Below are positions 29,301 to 37,674 of a stretch of 64,000 nt of DNA, in pieces. A program made the position numbers and the translations under genes. Source of the DNA: Psychrosphaera aestuarii (lineage in GTDB: Bacteria; Pseudomonadota; Gammaproteobacteria; Enterobacterales; Alteromonadaceae); contig NZ_CP072844.1 of NCBI RefSeq assembly GCF_017948405.1, positions 1,116,001-1,180,000 of the forward strand, read 5' to 3'. Every line of letters starts with the position of its first letter. The stretch's first letter is position 1. The notes under the pieces are model-generated. The model saw only the letters and a program-made list of their open reading frames with translations. It searched no databases and was not told the origin of the DNA.

Positions 29301-30622
29301 GAAATACCTATGATGCAGGTGATTGGTTTAACTACGTCGACTATACAAACAATTCAAACAACTGGAATGTTGGTTTACCAATTGAACGCGACGGTCAGTA
29401 CAATGTTGCCTTAAGCTCAAATCCAAATGCACAAGTAGCAATGACTGATATTCAGCAGTCAAGCGCGGTATTCAAAGAGTTTTTGAAAATTCGCACTGGC
29501 AGTCCGTTATTTAGCTTAACAACAGAGCAAGATGTCATTAACCGCGTTGGTTTTCATAATACGGGTAGCACACAAACGGCTGGCGTTATTGTAATGAGCA
29601 TTGATGATGGTATTGGTCTTACCGATTTAGATAGTAATTTTGATGCGATCGTTGTGGTAATTAACGGTACGGCTGTAACTCAAGATTTAGACGTTAAGTC
29701 GGCGAGTGGTTTTGTTTTACATGATGAACAGTTAGCTTCAGCCGATTTGATAGTAAAAACCGCGAGCTTTAGCGAAGATGCCACTAATGGCACATTCACG
29801 GTACCTGGCCATACGGTTGCGGTGTTTGTTAAACCACAAACCGGCGCGCAAGGTGAAGGGTTAGCAACGGATCCGGATCGAGTCGCGTCGCCGTATAATG
29901 AGACTGTGATTGGGATTGAAGGCTTAAACGAGATTGAATTTACCGCATTAGAATATGACCAACGAGGGACATACTCAGGCTCAGTAACACTGGAGCCTGG
30001 CACCTACGAGTTTAACCTTGGTGATGCCACATTAAGCATAGAGAACATTGCTTTTGCAGATGTAAGCATAGGCGCCAATTCAGAAACTATTGTGGCTGGT
30101 AATACCGATAGTTTTGCTGTCACGGTTACTCAGTCTGGTGCTTATTCTGTGTCATTAAACGTTGAGTCGAGTACGCCTGTTCTGTCTATTGAGTTTGATA
30201 ATGCATGTGCATTGCAAAATGCGGAAACACAAGGCCCGTTTGACGTTGCGGGCGATGGCTACCTTTATGTTAAAGGCGATCACTCTGCTTGGAACGCGGT
30301 TAGTGACTACCAGTTAAAGTATAAGGGCAATAATGTGTATCAAGCGGTGGCAAATTTTGATGGCGCAATGGCCTTCAAACTGGCCTCTAGCGACGGTAAT
30401 TGGAGTACTCAGCTTTGGGTACAAAATAACGATGGTAGCATTAACACGAGCAATTTAGTTGTTGGGACGAGCTATGACGTCGCTTATGGCAATGCTGGAA
30501 CTGATAACAACAGTACCACTTTGGCTGCTGGAGTTTACAGTTTCAAACTCACGCTAAATGAGTCGAATCCGACGCAAGGACAAGGCGTTGGAACATTGCT
30601 AATTGAGCAATGCAGTAACTAA
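26390..30622 (+). CDS. Surface lipoprotein pullulanase-type GH13 enzyme
   Basis: The 1410-residue protein begins with a lipoprotein signal (lipobox LTAC, then a glycine run). It continues with a cadherin-like domain at about 60-155 (NTAPTFTSSA..YTAYATD), a CBM41 domain at about 165-275, a CBM48-like module (NGNIELDAWAPSAQSL), and the GH13 barrel. The barrel has DVVYNHT, catalytic nucleophile D786 in GFRFDVMG, acid/base E815 in YGEGWN, and the third carboxylate D916 in KHDNE. A pullulanase C-terminal sandwich and a last module with YLYVKGDHSAWN complete it. YDPHHFNTVEGSY is typical of pullulanases cutting alpha-1,6 links in pullulan and branched starch. Its CBM41 and last module resemble domains of the starch-binding lipoprotein at 16706. 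Confidence 0.93.
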   Translation: MLNKSWFSRTLLLSAMSVALTACGGGGGDDGVKPLQCAAPKVLNEAKNACITPETEAENTAPTFTSSATLSVEEATANGTLIYTAYATDAESNTITYSLLDPKSAFTINPATGAVTVDNQDNLIASNSAGYTITITATDNGSPAKSTDLVIAVTITEAAVSYPQPAVKPSESQGVVYYYRADGDYTGFVLHAWNNETCNAYAQFEDPGASTGTGTEWTAGLAPTDTDENYGVYWLFDTKDQASCANFIVHKGDLKDPDSDQQLSLNGDRWVFVVSDVGVFTDPADVSLVPPFQIKDASAHWLNKNTIVWNGTSDNAKLLWSLNGDLDDNFTTDNSLELTKVEFPNSLKEVAPHLVSWQAYQFEATAAQQEQLVKSQLVLTSLDGNGEPETATYVQKAKAFDDIYTSDANDADEQRLGLFYNTNGNIELDAWAPSAQSLQLKVFNAAKELVATHDMIENKATGVWHFETDSSMNYDRLYYRFAIQVYHPLTKKVEDLWVTDPYSVNTSTNGRYSQFVNMTDADLYPAGWQGHAVPTIEQPEQAVLLEAHIRDFSIRDENTSVSNRGKYNAFTETGSGAMTYLSEMSNAGVTHFHMLPANDIATIEEDVSKRIDLQNTVGELCARNSAAPVCGVESNSDTLLSVLESYSADTDDAKKLVESFRGFDGFNWGYDPHHFNTVEGSYASTPEGVARIKEFRGMVLALHETGLRVILDVVYNHTSASGIYDNSVFDKLVPGYYHRYNEVTGIIENSTCCDNVATEHKMMSKFVVDSLVHWAQHYGMDGFRFDVMGHLPAQLLLDGRAAVAAIDADTYFYGEGWNLGEVANDRLFKQATQYNLADTQIGTFNDRPRDSIREQALSITSPDLNKSDHIRLGLAGTLQNFELEDKSGVVKKGINFDKSSYGLDPADIINYVSKHDNETLYDYLQYNFDDSTTAATRARVHMLSAAIPLMSQGIPFFQLGVDKIRSKSMDRNTYDAGDWFNYVDYTNNSNNWNVGLPIERDGQYNVALSSNPNAQVAMTDIQQSSAVFKEFLKIRTGSPLFSLTTEQDVINRVGFHNTGSTQTAGVIVMSIDDGIGLTDLDSNFDAIVVVINGTAVTQDLDVKSASGFVLHDEQLASADLIVKTASFSEDATNGTFTVPGHTVAVFVKPQTGAQGEGLATDPDRVASPYNETVIGIEGLNEIEFTALEYDQRGTYSGSVTLEPGTYEFNLGDATLSIENIAFADVSIGANSETIVAGNTDSFAVTVTQSGAYSVSLNVESSTPVLSIEFDNACALQNAETQGPFDVAGDGYLYVKGDHSAWNAVSDYQLKYKGNNVYQAVANFDGAMAFKLASSDGNWSTQLWVQNNDGSINTSNLVVGTSYDVAYGNAGTDNNSTTLAAGVYSFKLTLNESNPTQGQGVGTLLIEQCSN

Positions 30623-30650
30623 CAGGTTGACGTTTAAACAAGTCATTTAT

Positions 30651-30676
30651 AAAGCGGCTATTTAGCCGCTTTTGTT
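30651..30676 (+). terminator. Rho-independent terminator after the pullulanase
   Basis: A perfect ten-base stem, AAAGCGGCTA and TAGCCGCTTT (30651-30660 with 30663-30672), has a two-base spacer in the linear sequence and a T-rich 3' side. Confidence 0.75.
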
Positions 30677-30750
30677 AGCGCTCGCACTTATTAATTCGCT
30701 GGGGTAATATCTAGCTTATATTTAAATGAAGATTAGTAATAAGTAGTAAT

Positions 30751-31467
30751 ATGACTGACAATTCGACATCACAGCAACGTCCTGCCAAGCCAAAAAACAA
30801 CACGTTTTTGGAGCTTATTTTTAATATTATTATACCCTCACTGATCCTGATGAAGTTATCAGGTGAAGAGTACTTAGGGATAGTTCCTGGTTTATTAGTG
30901 GCGCTTGCATTTCCCGTTGTTTACGGCATTTATGACTTTGTTACTACCCGAACGTTTAACTTTATATCGTTGCTTGGTTTTTTAAGCACGTTATTGACGG
31001 GAGGCATCGGTTTATTTGAATTAGACGCTGAATGGCTCGCGATAAAAGAAGCGGCGATTCCTGCCATTATAGGTTTGGTTGTTTTAGTTTCGGGCTTTAG
31101 TGGTAAGCCGCTATTGGCGAAACTGATGTTAAACCCAACGTTATTTAATCTAAACGTTATATATGACGCCTTGGCAGAGAAGAATAATACCTCGGTTTTT
31201 AAGGCAAAAATCAATCGCGCTAATCACTTGTTAGCTTCTACTTTTGTATTTTCAGCATCGGCAAATTACATACTCGCTAAAATTATAGTGACGAGTAACG
31301 CCGGTACGGTAGAGTTTAATGAGCAGTTAGGCGAAATGACATTAATTAGTTATCCAGTTATTGCAATACCATCATTGATTATGTTGATAGGTATCATGGT
31401 TTACGTTGTAAAAACGATTACCCGCTTAACTGGATTGAAGTTCGAACAAGTATTACAACAAGAGTAG
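30751..31467 (+). CDS. Multi-pass membrane protein, VC0807-like
   Basis: The product of 238 residues has about six hydrophobic segments and a short polar N-terminus. PSLILMKLSGEEYLGIVPGLLVALAFPVVYGIYD and the following FISLLGFLSTLLTGGIG resemble VC0807-family proteins, a group of uncharacterised inner-membrane proteins distantly like the septation protein IspZ. The match is by pattern, and no function can be given. It lies between the pullulanase terminator and the GH31 gene, on the same strand and 52 bases before GH31, so the two may be co-transcribed. No copy of the palindromic operator was seen before it. Confidence 0.6.
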   Translation: MTDNSTSQQRPAKPKNNTFLELIFNIIIPSLILMKLSGEEYLGIVPGLLVALAFPVVYGIYDFVTTRTFNFISLLGFLSTLLTGGIGLFELDAEWLAIKEAAIPAIIGLVVLVSGFSGKPLLAKLMLNPTLFNLNVIYDALAEKNNTSVFKAKINRANHLLASTFVFSASANYILAKIIVTSNAGTVEFNEQLGEMTLISYPVIAIPSLIMLIGIMVYVVKTITRLTGLKFEQVLQQE

Positions 31468-31519
31468 TTAGTGGCTGCGCCATAATGCTAGCGCTAATGT
31501 ATTCAAAGGGATAGGTAAA

Positions 31520-33997
31520 ATGAGAGCGGGTATTTTTTTTAGTTGGTTAGTTGTTCTGTTGTGTTATTCAAATAACAGTTTCGCAGATTCGTATATTAGC
31601 CATAGCTTAAAAGACCAATCATTATTAGTACAGCATGAGCAAGGTATGTTAGAAATTACCGCCTTGCATGATCTTGCGTTTGAGGTAAGACCATTAGGTA
31701 GTGCGTTAGTGCGCGAGGACTTTCCTAGTTTTGCTAAAGATCCTGAACAGCAATTTCGTCCTGCAATAAAAGTTATCAACAGTAAAACATCACTGACTTT
31801 CGCCACTAAAAAGTTGGCAGTAAAAATTGATAAGGCAACGCTTCAACTGTCATTTATCAAAAATGATCAAATTATTTTGGCCGAAGAGGCCGGTTTTTTT
31901 GCTACACATAGCTTACAAGGTTTTCGATTTAAGTTAGATGAAGATGAAGCTTTAATGGGTACAGGTGAACGCGTCCTAGGTATGAATAGACGTGGACACA
32001 AGTTACCTTTATACAATCGCGCTCATTATGGTTATGAAACCTATTCTGAACAGATGAATTTCAGTATTCCTGCGGTCATGTCTACTAAAAAATACATTAT
32101 TTTATACGACAACCCAGCTAAGGGATTTATTGATCTTGGTAAATCTGAGAAAGATATTTTGCAGTTTGAAGCCGTTGGTGGTCGACAAGCCTATATCTTT
32201 ATCGCTGGTGATACTTATCCAGACCTTATCCATCAATTTGTTAAAGTAACGGGTAAGCAACCGTTACCGCCGCGTTGGGCTTTTGGTAATCATGCATCTA
32301 GGTTTGGCTATCGTACTCAGGAACAAGTTGTTGATACAGTAGAACGGTTCCGCCAAGCACAAATCCCAGTGGACTCCGTTATTTTAGATTTGTATTGGTT
32401 TGGGAAAGATATAAAAGGGCATATGGGCAACTTAGATTGGGACCGAAAGTCTTTTTCTGATCCAGACAAAATGATTTCTGATTTAACTAAACTGAGCGTT
32501 AAAACAACGTTAATTACAGAACCATTTATTTTAACTTCTAGTAACCGTTGGCAAGAAGCTCTAGAGAGTGACATTCTGACCAAAAACATTTCAAATACTG
32601 AAGTAAAGACGTTTGATTTTTATTTTGGTAATACTGGCCTCATAGATGTATTTAATGAACCAGCAGCAATTTGGTTTAAAGATATTTATAAAGATTTAGC
32701 TCACCAAGGCGTCCATGGCGTTTGGGGCGACTTAGGCGAGCCGGAAGTTCATCCATCAGATATGTTACATACGTTATCTGATGCTGGAATTACGGCAACG
32801 AGCGATGAAATACATAACGTATATGGCCATCAGTGGGCTAAATTAGTCCGTGACGCGATGAATGAAGTCGCGCCTAATACTCGTCCGTTTATTTTAATGA
32901 GGGCTGGTTATGCTGGCTCACAGCGTTTTGGGATGATTCCTTGGACTGGAGATGTCGCCAGAACCTGGTCAGGCTTAAAACCACAGCCAGAGCTTACAAT
33001 GCAAATGGGCTTATTAGGAATGGCTTACACACATTCGGATTTAGGTGGGTTTGCTGGTGGTGAGACCTTCGATGCAGAAATGTATACTCGTTGGTTACAA
33101 TATGGTGTGTTTCAACCTATTTACCGTCCTCACGCGCAAGATAATATTGCACCAGAAGTGGTTTTCCATGACAAAGCGACCCAACAAATTGTTGGCAAAT
33201 ATATCAAGCTTAGATATCGCTTATTGCCTTACTTATACTCAATGGCTTATCAAAACTCTATGACCGGAATGCCGTTAATGCGCCCAATGTTTTTTGAAGA
33301 AGTAAGTGCGGAGTTTTTTAACATAACGGACCAATTTATGTGGGGTGACGCTTTTTTAGTTAAAGCGATTACTGACCCGGGAGTAGAGTCAACCAAAGTA
33401 ACTTTACCAAAAGGTCAGTGGACCGACTATTGGACCGACACGGTATATGACGGTGGAACAGTGATAGATTATCCCGTGACACTAGAAAATATACCTGTGT
33501 TTGTTAGAGGCGGTTCAATCATACCTACGGTTAATGATTTAATGACAACAGAGTCATATTCTAGCCAAGCGTTAAACCTCGATGTTTATTATGAGAAAAA
33601 CAAACTATCTACCGTTAACGAAGTTTATGAAGATGATGGTGTGTCGGAGAATGCAATCGCAGCGGGAAAATACGAGAAATTAATTTTTAACGGTGCGGCA
33701 TACCAACAAAATGGTGCTAATCGTTACTCTCTTAGTATGGAACGTCAATTGGGCAGCGCAAAGGCTTATGTTGGTATGCCAGAGGAACGCAATTTATCTA
33801 TTCGAATTCATCACTGGCCAACAACGCCAATAAATATAATGTTTGACGATAGTGAAATAGCATTATTTACTAATTTTAAGGAATTTAAGCTAGCCCAAAG
33901 AGGCGCTTTCTTTGATAAAAAGAATAATATTGTTTTTGTTAAATTTAATTGGAATCATCAACAAGCAAATAAGGTCGCGTCGTTAATGATTAAGTAA
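31520..33997 (+). CDS. Secreted/periplasmic GH31 alpha-glucosidase
   Basis: The protein of 825 residues has a signal peptide (cut after NNSFA) and a GH31 layout: an N-terminal beta-sandwich, a barrel containing FGNHASRFGYRTQEQVVDTV, the nucleophile D404 in VWGDLGEPE and the acid/base D478 in WTGDVARTW, then C-terminal sandwich domains. GH31 enzymes hydrolyse terminal alpha-linked glucose or xylose. In this setting the likely role is periplasmic breakdown of maltodextrins produced by the pullulanase and imported by the TonB receptor. The ribosome site GGGATAGG precedes the ATG. No palindromic operator was found directly upstream, so it may depend on transcription from elsewhere or on a promoter not recognised. 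Substrate (alpha-1,4 or other linkage) is not decided by the sequence. Confidence 0.9.
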   Translation: MRAGIFFSWLVVLLCYSNNSFADSYISHSLKDQSLLVQHEQGMLEITALHDLAFEVRPLGSALVREDFPSFAKDPEQQFRPAIKVINSKTSLTFATKKLAVKIDKATLQLSFIKNDQIILAEEAGFFATHSLQGFRFKLDEDEALMGTGERVLGMNRRGHKLPLYNRAHYGYETYSEQMNFSIPAVMSTKKYIILYDNPAKGFIDLGKSEKDILQFEAVGGRQAYIFIAGDTYPDLIHQFVKVTGKQPLPPRWAFGNHASRFGYRTQEQVVDTVERFRQAQIPVDSVILDLYWFGKDIKGHMGNLDWDRKSFSDPDKMISDLTKLSVKTTLITEPFILTSSNRWQEALESDILTKNISNTEVKTFDFYFGNTGLIDVFNEPAAIWFKDIYKDLAHQGVHGVWGDLGEPEVHPSDMLHTLSDAGITATSDEIHNVYGHQWAKLVRDAMNEVAPNTRPFILMRAGYAGSQRFGMIPWTGDVARTWSGLKPQPELTMQMGLLGMAYTHSDLGGFAGGETFDAEMYTRWLQYGVFQPIYRPHAQDNIAPEVVFHDKATQQIVGKYIKLRYRLLPYLYSMAYQNSMTGMPLMRPMFFEEVSAEFFNITDQFMWGDAFLVKAITDPGVESTKVTLPKGQWTDYWTDTVYDGGTVIDYPVTLENIPVFVRGGSIIPTVNDLMTTESYSSQALNLDVYYEKNKLSTVNEVYEDDGVSENAIAAGKYEKLIFNGAAYQQNGANRYSLSMERQLGSAKAYVGMPEERNLSIRIHHWPTTPINIMFDDSEIALFTNFKEFKLAQRGAFFDKKNNIVFVKFNWNHQQANKVASLMIK

Positions 33998-34106
33998 TTC
34001 GGTACTTGCGGCTAGCTGAAAAGCAACTATCTTTAATACTAGTTTACGGATAGTCGCTTTTCGCTCGATCAACGGATTGGTCTTCTCTTGGTTACAAGGA
34101 TTTATT

Positions 34107-34403
34107 ATGCAAGTTAAAAAAGCTTGGCAGTTTTTATTGGTCAATGACCAGTTGGGTTACTACACAGGATATAAAGGTCCTGAAATGTTTGGTGAATTAG
34201 ACCGCGCAAAGGTCTATCGTACTCATGGTGAAGCTCACATGGCGGCCCTAGGCATTAAGCATCCATTAGAAGTTGAGTCGGTATTAATCTGGCACCGTAC
34301 TCAACAGGATAATGAAATTACCGATAACATTAACCCTAAATCGACAAACAACTCTGTACGAAATCATCTAAGGGTTGTTTCATCAAACTCATTTAGTGAA
34401 TAA
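34107..34403 (+). CDS. Small conserved-looking hypothetical protein
   Basis: I do not recognise this 98-residue protein. It has no signal peptide or membrane segment. The N-terminal two thirds (QVKKAWQFLLVNDQLGYYTGYKGPEMFGEL and on to HPLEVESVLIW) look like a compact folded domain, and the tail is polar and Asn/Ser-rich. The ATG at 34107 is preferred since AAGGA stands eight bases before it, and the upstream frame start at 34077 lacks a ribosome site. Its 3' end overlaps the convergent next gene by 11 bases. Confidence 0.6.
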   Translation: MQVKKAWQFLLVNDQLGYYTGYKGPEMFGELDRAKVYRTHGEAHMAALGIKHPLEVESVLIWHRTQQDNEITDNINPKSTNNSVRNHLRVVSSNSFSE

Positions 34404-34896
34404 CTTTATTGGTTTGGTAATTTTCTTTGTATTTAGAGACCACCAAGTAATCAATAATGTTTCTATGCTTATCGACTAGGGCATAACCCTCAATAATTTC
34501 ATTATTGTGCCTAACAGGCGCATGTGTTTTAAACGACCAGATCGTATTGTCGTCATCTGTTTGTTGTTTTAGTGCTTGCCACTGCGAATGCAAACGACCA
34601 AACGGTAACTCTGGTGCAATGTTGTTTGGGTCTCTAACGAGTTCGCGTTCTTCAACAGAGTTTATGTTAACTGGTAACAACAAATCCTTTCCTTTTACTT
34701 TAGATTTTTTGACGGCGATATCTGGCGATGATTCAAAAAATATAAACAGTAATACAAATGGCCAGAATAAGGCGGTTAAAAATATTGCCTTAATTACAGT
34801 GGCACTTTTGGATACTGTGACGGCTGTCGATTTATCTCGGAATACATAAAGTATAAGACTGACAGCCATTCCGGCTGCTAAATATAATGCAATCAT
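34393..34896 (-). CDS. Hypothetical protein with two N-terminal membrane segments
   Basis: I do not recognise the family. From the ATG at 34896, which has a GAGAG ribosome site, the protein has 167 residues. There are two hydrophobic segments (about 2-17 and 33-55, the second FLTALFWPFVLLFIFF), followed by a soluble domain of about 110 residues that ends in EGYALVDKHRNIIDYLVVSKYKENY. A longer form from 34932 is possible but has no better ribosome site. It is convergent with and overlaps the preceding small gene. Confidence 0.6.
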   Translation of the reverse strand: MIALYLAAGMAVSLILYVFRDKSTAVTVSKSATVIKAIFLTALFWPFVLLFIFFESSPDIAVKKSKVKGKDLLLPVNINSVEERELVRDPNNIAPELPFGRLHSQWQALKQQTDDDNTIWSFKTHAPVRHNNEIIEGYALVDKHRNIIDYLVVSKYKENYQTNKVIH

Positions 34897-34932
34897 GGTA
34901 TCTACTCTCTTATTTGCCCGTTTTAGATGCAT

Positions 34933-35299
34933 ATATCTAAGCCATTCGGGCTGAATTATTCTTATTAATTTAAACTGGTACAGCTGATTAACAATTCTTA
35001 GAGTTGTAAAATTTATCCAGTGAAGACCTTTAAGTTTTGCAGTAGATTGAGTTTTTGCCAGTAAAAAGAATAAAAAAAGTATGTATTTTAGGTAAAATGT
35101 TGTAACTGCGACGATTTTAAATTTAAGCTAAATGTGTCATGGAATTAACATTCAAGTTTCAATTTCTATTACTTTGAATACGTATGTACTTATTTGTTTG
35201 CAGTTGTGCTTCGTTATAGTCTGAAGCGTTATTTTAAAGTCATTAATAATAAATAAAAAAAACAATAATAATCATGTGCGTTTACAACAGGACAACAAT
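34933..35299. promoter_or_regulatory. AT-rich control region before the sugar transporter
   Basis: This non-coding stretch of 367 bases contains the palindromic operator at 35175-35188, a possible -10 TATAGT at 35215-35220 and, at 35288, the AGGA ribosome site of the transporter. The first 200 bases are AT-rich and show nothing else I can name. Confidence 0.6.
35175..35188. promoter_or_regulatory. LacI-type operator, copy 3 (transporter)
   Basis: TGAATACGTATGTA matches the copy before the LacI-family gene at 13 of 14 positions and is identical, inverted, to the pullulanase copy. TATAGT begins 26 bases downstream, with no clear -35 box between. Confidence 0.8.
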
Positions 35300-36784
35300 A
35301 TGAATCAACCGAAACTCTCCTTTTGGCAAGTTTGGAACGTCAGCTTTGGCTTTCTTGGAGTACAAATAGGCTTTGCATTGCAAAATGGTAATGTCAGCCG
35401 AATTTTATCCGACCTCGGCGCCGATCTTTCTTCACTCTCACTTTTTTGGTTAGCCGCGCCAATTATGGGTCTATTGGTTCAACCTATTGTTGGTGCACTG
35501 TCAGATCGAACTTGGAACCGAATGGGCCGACGTCTACCATTCATTTTTGGTGGTGCTATTGTCGCTGCGCTAGCAATGGCTTTACTGCCAAACGCTTCGC
35601 TACTAGTGGCATTTATACCGCCGATGATTTTTGGTTTGATCATATTCGCTATAAAAGATGCTGCGTTTAATGTCACCTTTCAACCTTTTCGTTCTCTGGT
35701 TTCCGATATGGTTCCAAAAGAACAACACAATATGGGTTATTCAGTCCAAACCTTATTAATTAACATTGGTGCGGTTGTAGGATCTATTTTGCCGTTTGTG
35801 TTAACGAATGTTATTGGCCTAGAGAATGCTTCAAAAGCCGGTGAAGTTGCACCATCTGTTGTTTGGGCTTTTTATATTGGTGCTACCATTTTATTAGGCT
35901 CTGTGCTTTGGACCGTATTTAGAACAAAAGAGTATGCGCCTGAACAATATAATGAATACAAAGGACTTACCGTTGAGCAAAGCAACAATATGTCTGAACA
36001 AAAGCTATCAACGTTTGCCAAGCTATCTGGTTTTTGGGCGCTATTAAAAGAGTCTCCAGAAATAATGAAGCAATTGGCCGTTGTGCAGTTTTTCTCTTGG
36101 TTTTCACTTTTTATCATGTGGACTTATCTACCGGCTGCACTCACACAAAATACATGGGGAGTTGCCATACACTGGTTCGATCCAGGTTATTTAGCGAGTA
36201 ATCCGGTTCCAGAGTCCATTTCAAAAGCGAAAGGTGCAGCAGGGGACTGGGTTGGTATTTTATATGCAGCACAAGCACTATTTTCTGTCGCGTTTGCTGT
36301 TGTCTTAACTAAGCTTGCTAACACATTCGGGCGAAAGCTGGTGTACTCTATGTCATTACTGGCTGGTGGTTTAGGTTATATCAGCATGATTTTATTTACT
36401 GACCCAACAATAACCGAAGTTAATCTTTACATAACCTCTGTAACGGTGCCACAAGGCGCGGTTGGCATTGTACTTTCGATGATTGGTGTTGGTATTGCTT
36501 GGGCTGCAATACTTGCTATGCCGTATGCTATTTTAGCCGGTGCATTGCCTGCCGATAAGACAGGTGTGTATATGGGTATATTTAACTTCACTATTGCTGC
36601 TCCACAAATCATTTCAGGCTTAGTGAGTGGTTGGATTTTAGGGGCTGTTTTTGCAAATGAAGCAATATATATCATTATCTTGGCTGGGGTCTCTATGATC
36701 TTGGGGGCAATATCAGTGTTCTTTGTTCGTGACAGTGAGCCTAAAAAAGAATCTATAGTGCTAGAAGACAAAGTGTCCGCTTAA
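35300..36784 (+). CDS. SLC45/MalT-type MFS sugar transporter
   Basis: The protein of 494 residues has about twelve membrane segments and the N-terminal pattern SFGFLGVQIGFALQNGNVSRI, a cytoplasmic loop SDRTWNRMGRRLPFI like MFS motif A, and further half-motifs typical of the SLC45/GPH-like sugar:proton symporters. In related Alteromonadales and Xanthomonads, such transporters carry maltose or maltodextrin across the inner membrane. The operator upstream and the regulator downstream support this here. The ATG at 35300 has ACAGGACAAC as ribosome site, so the GTG at 35276 is rejected. A terminator follows the stop. Confidence 0.88.
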   Translation: MNQPKLSFWQVWNVSFGFLGVQIGFALQNGNVSRILSDLGADLSSLSLFWLAAPIMGLLVQPIVGALSDRTWNRMGRRLPFIFGGAIVAALAMALLPNASLLVAFIPPMIFGLIIFAIKDAAFNVTFQPFRSLVSDMVPKEQHNMGYSVQTLLINIGAVVGSILPFVLTNVIGLENASKAGEVAPSVVWAFYIGATILLGSVLWTVFRTKEYAPEQYNEYKGLTVEQSNNMSEQKLSTFAKLSGFWALLKESPEIMKQLAVVQFFSWFSLFIMWTYLPAALTQNTWGVAIHWFDPGYLASNPVPESISKAKGAAGDWVGILYAAQALFSVAFAVVLTKLANTFGRKLVYSMSLLAGGLGYISMILFTDPTITEVNLYITSVTVPQGAVGIVLSMIGVGIAWAAILAMPYAILAGALPADKTGVYMGIFNFTIAAPQIISGLVSGWILGAVFANEAIYIIILAGVSMILGAISVFFVRDSEPKKESIVLEDKVSA

Positions 36785-36803
36785 GGTTAGTATTAAGTAA
36801 ATT

Positions 36804-36829
36804 AAACCCAGCATTTGCTGGGTTTTTAT
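36804..36829 (+). terminator. Rho-independent terminator after the transporter
   Basis: AAACCCAGC at 36804-36812 pairs with GCTGGGTTT at 36817-36825, and the T run continues to 36827. Confidence 0.85.
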
Positions 36830-36855
36830 TAACAAGAACAAAGACTAGGCGAACT

Positions 36856-37443
36856 ATGAAAATTACAATTATCTCGGGTAGTACAAGAAATAACTCAGCA
36901 AGCTCAAAAACCTCTCGCTATTTAAAAAATCAATTGTTAGAGATTAACAACAAAAATACCGTTGATATTTTTGACTTATCAGAAGCGCAACTGCCTCTTT
37001 GGGACGAGTCCTTAGACTTAACTACATTGTCTGCTCATGCTGACTCGCTTGAAGCGTCGGACGCGTTTGTGTTTGTAGTGCCTGAGTGGCATGGAATGGC
37101 TCCGCCTGCATTAAAAAACTTATTCTTTTTATTTACTGGTGTATTTAGACATAAACCTGCATTTATTGTATCTATTTCAGCGGGAACCGGCGGTCGTTAC
37201 CCAATTCAAGAGCTACGCTCTACTGTGTATAAAAATACTTACTTAAACTTTATTCCTGTAAATACAATTATTGACCGAGTTAATACTATTATTGACGAAG
37301 ATGGAAATTACATCGGCGAAAAGCAGTTTGTCGCTAATAGAGTAGATGAAGGGCTTAAATTACTTCTAGAGTATGGAAGTGCTTTCCAAGTGATTCGAAA
37401 AAGTGACATTGTACTAGAGAAACGTTTTCCAAATGGTGTTTAA
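36856..37443 (+). CDS. NAD(P)H-dependent FMN reductase-like flavoprotein
   Basis: The protein of 195 residues has a flavodoxin-like fold. An FMN phosphate loop GSTRNNSASSKTSRYL follows the first strand, and VPEWHGMAPPALKNLFF is the typical second flavin-contact motif. Members reduce FMN, azo dyes, quinones or chromate with NAD(P)H. A possible partner in the same locus is the halogenase-like protein, which would need reduced flavin, but that is only an inference and these reductases are common everywhere. It lies between the transporter terminator and the LacI gene. Confidence 0.85.
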   Translation: MKITIISGSTRNNSASSKTSRYLKNQLLEINNKNTVDIFDLSEAQLPLWDESLDLTTLSAHADSLEASDAFVFVVPEWHGMAPPALKNLFFLFTGVFRHKPAFIVSISAGTGGRYPIQELRSTVYKNTYLNFIPVNTIIDRVNTIIDEDGNYIGEKQFVANRVDEGLKLLLEYGSAFQVIRKSDIVLEKRFPNGV

Positions 37444-37560
37444 TTAACCATAAAGTTGGGCAATAGCAAAGTTAGTTCATTTTGCTATTGTCCGACTTGT
37501 CCTTTGTGCATAAAATGCATTTAGATATAACTCTTATTCTCTTCCCTATTTTTCATGCCT

Positions 37561-37574
37561 TGAATACGTATGCA
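37561..37574. promoter_or_regulatory. LacI-type operator, copy 4 (regulator gene)
   Basis: TGAATACGTATGCA begins 114 bases before the GTG of the LacI-family gene, which suggests autoregulation. The surrounding gap from 37444 to 37674 contains no other recognised feature. Confidence 0.8.
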
Positions 37575-37674
37575 CTATGGTGCTACTACTTGATTAATTT
37601 AGCTAAATGTAGTTTACACCCTTTTTTTAGCTAGGTACTATGACACTATCATTCCCTACATATGTGGATTATTT

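Noticed and set aside
31490..31519. Possible glucan operator before GH31 (AATGTATTCA)
   Set aside because: Only one half of the palindrome is preserved, and the CpG centre is missing.
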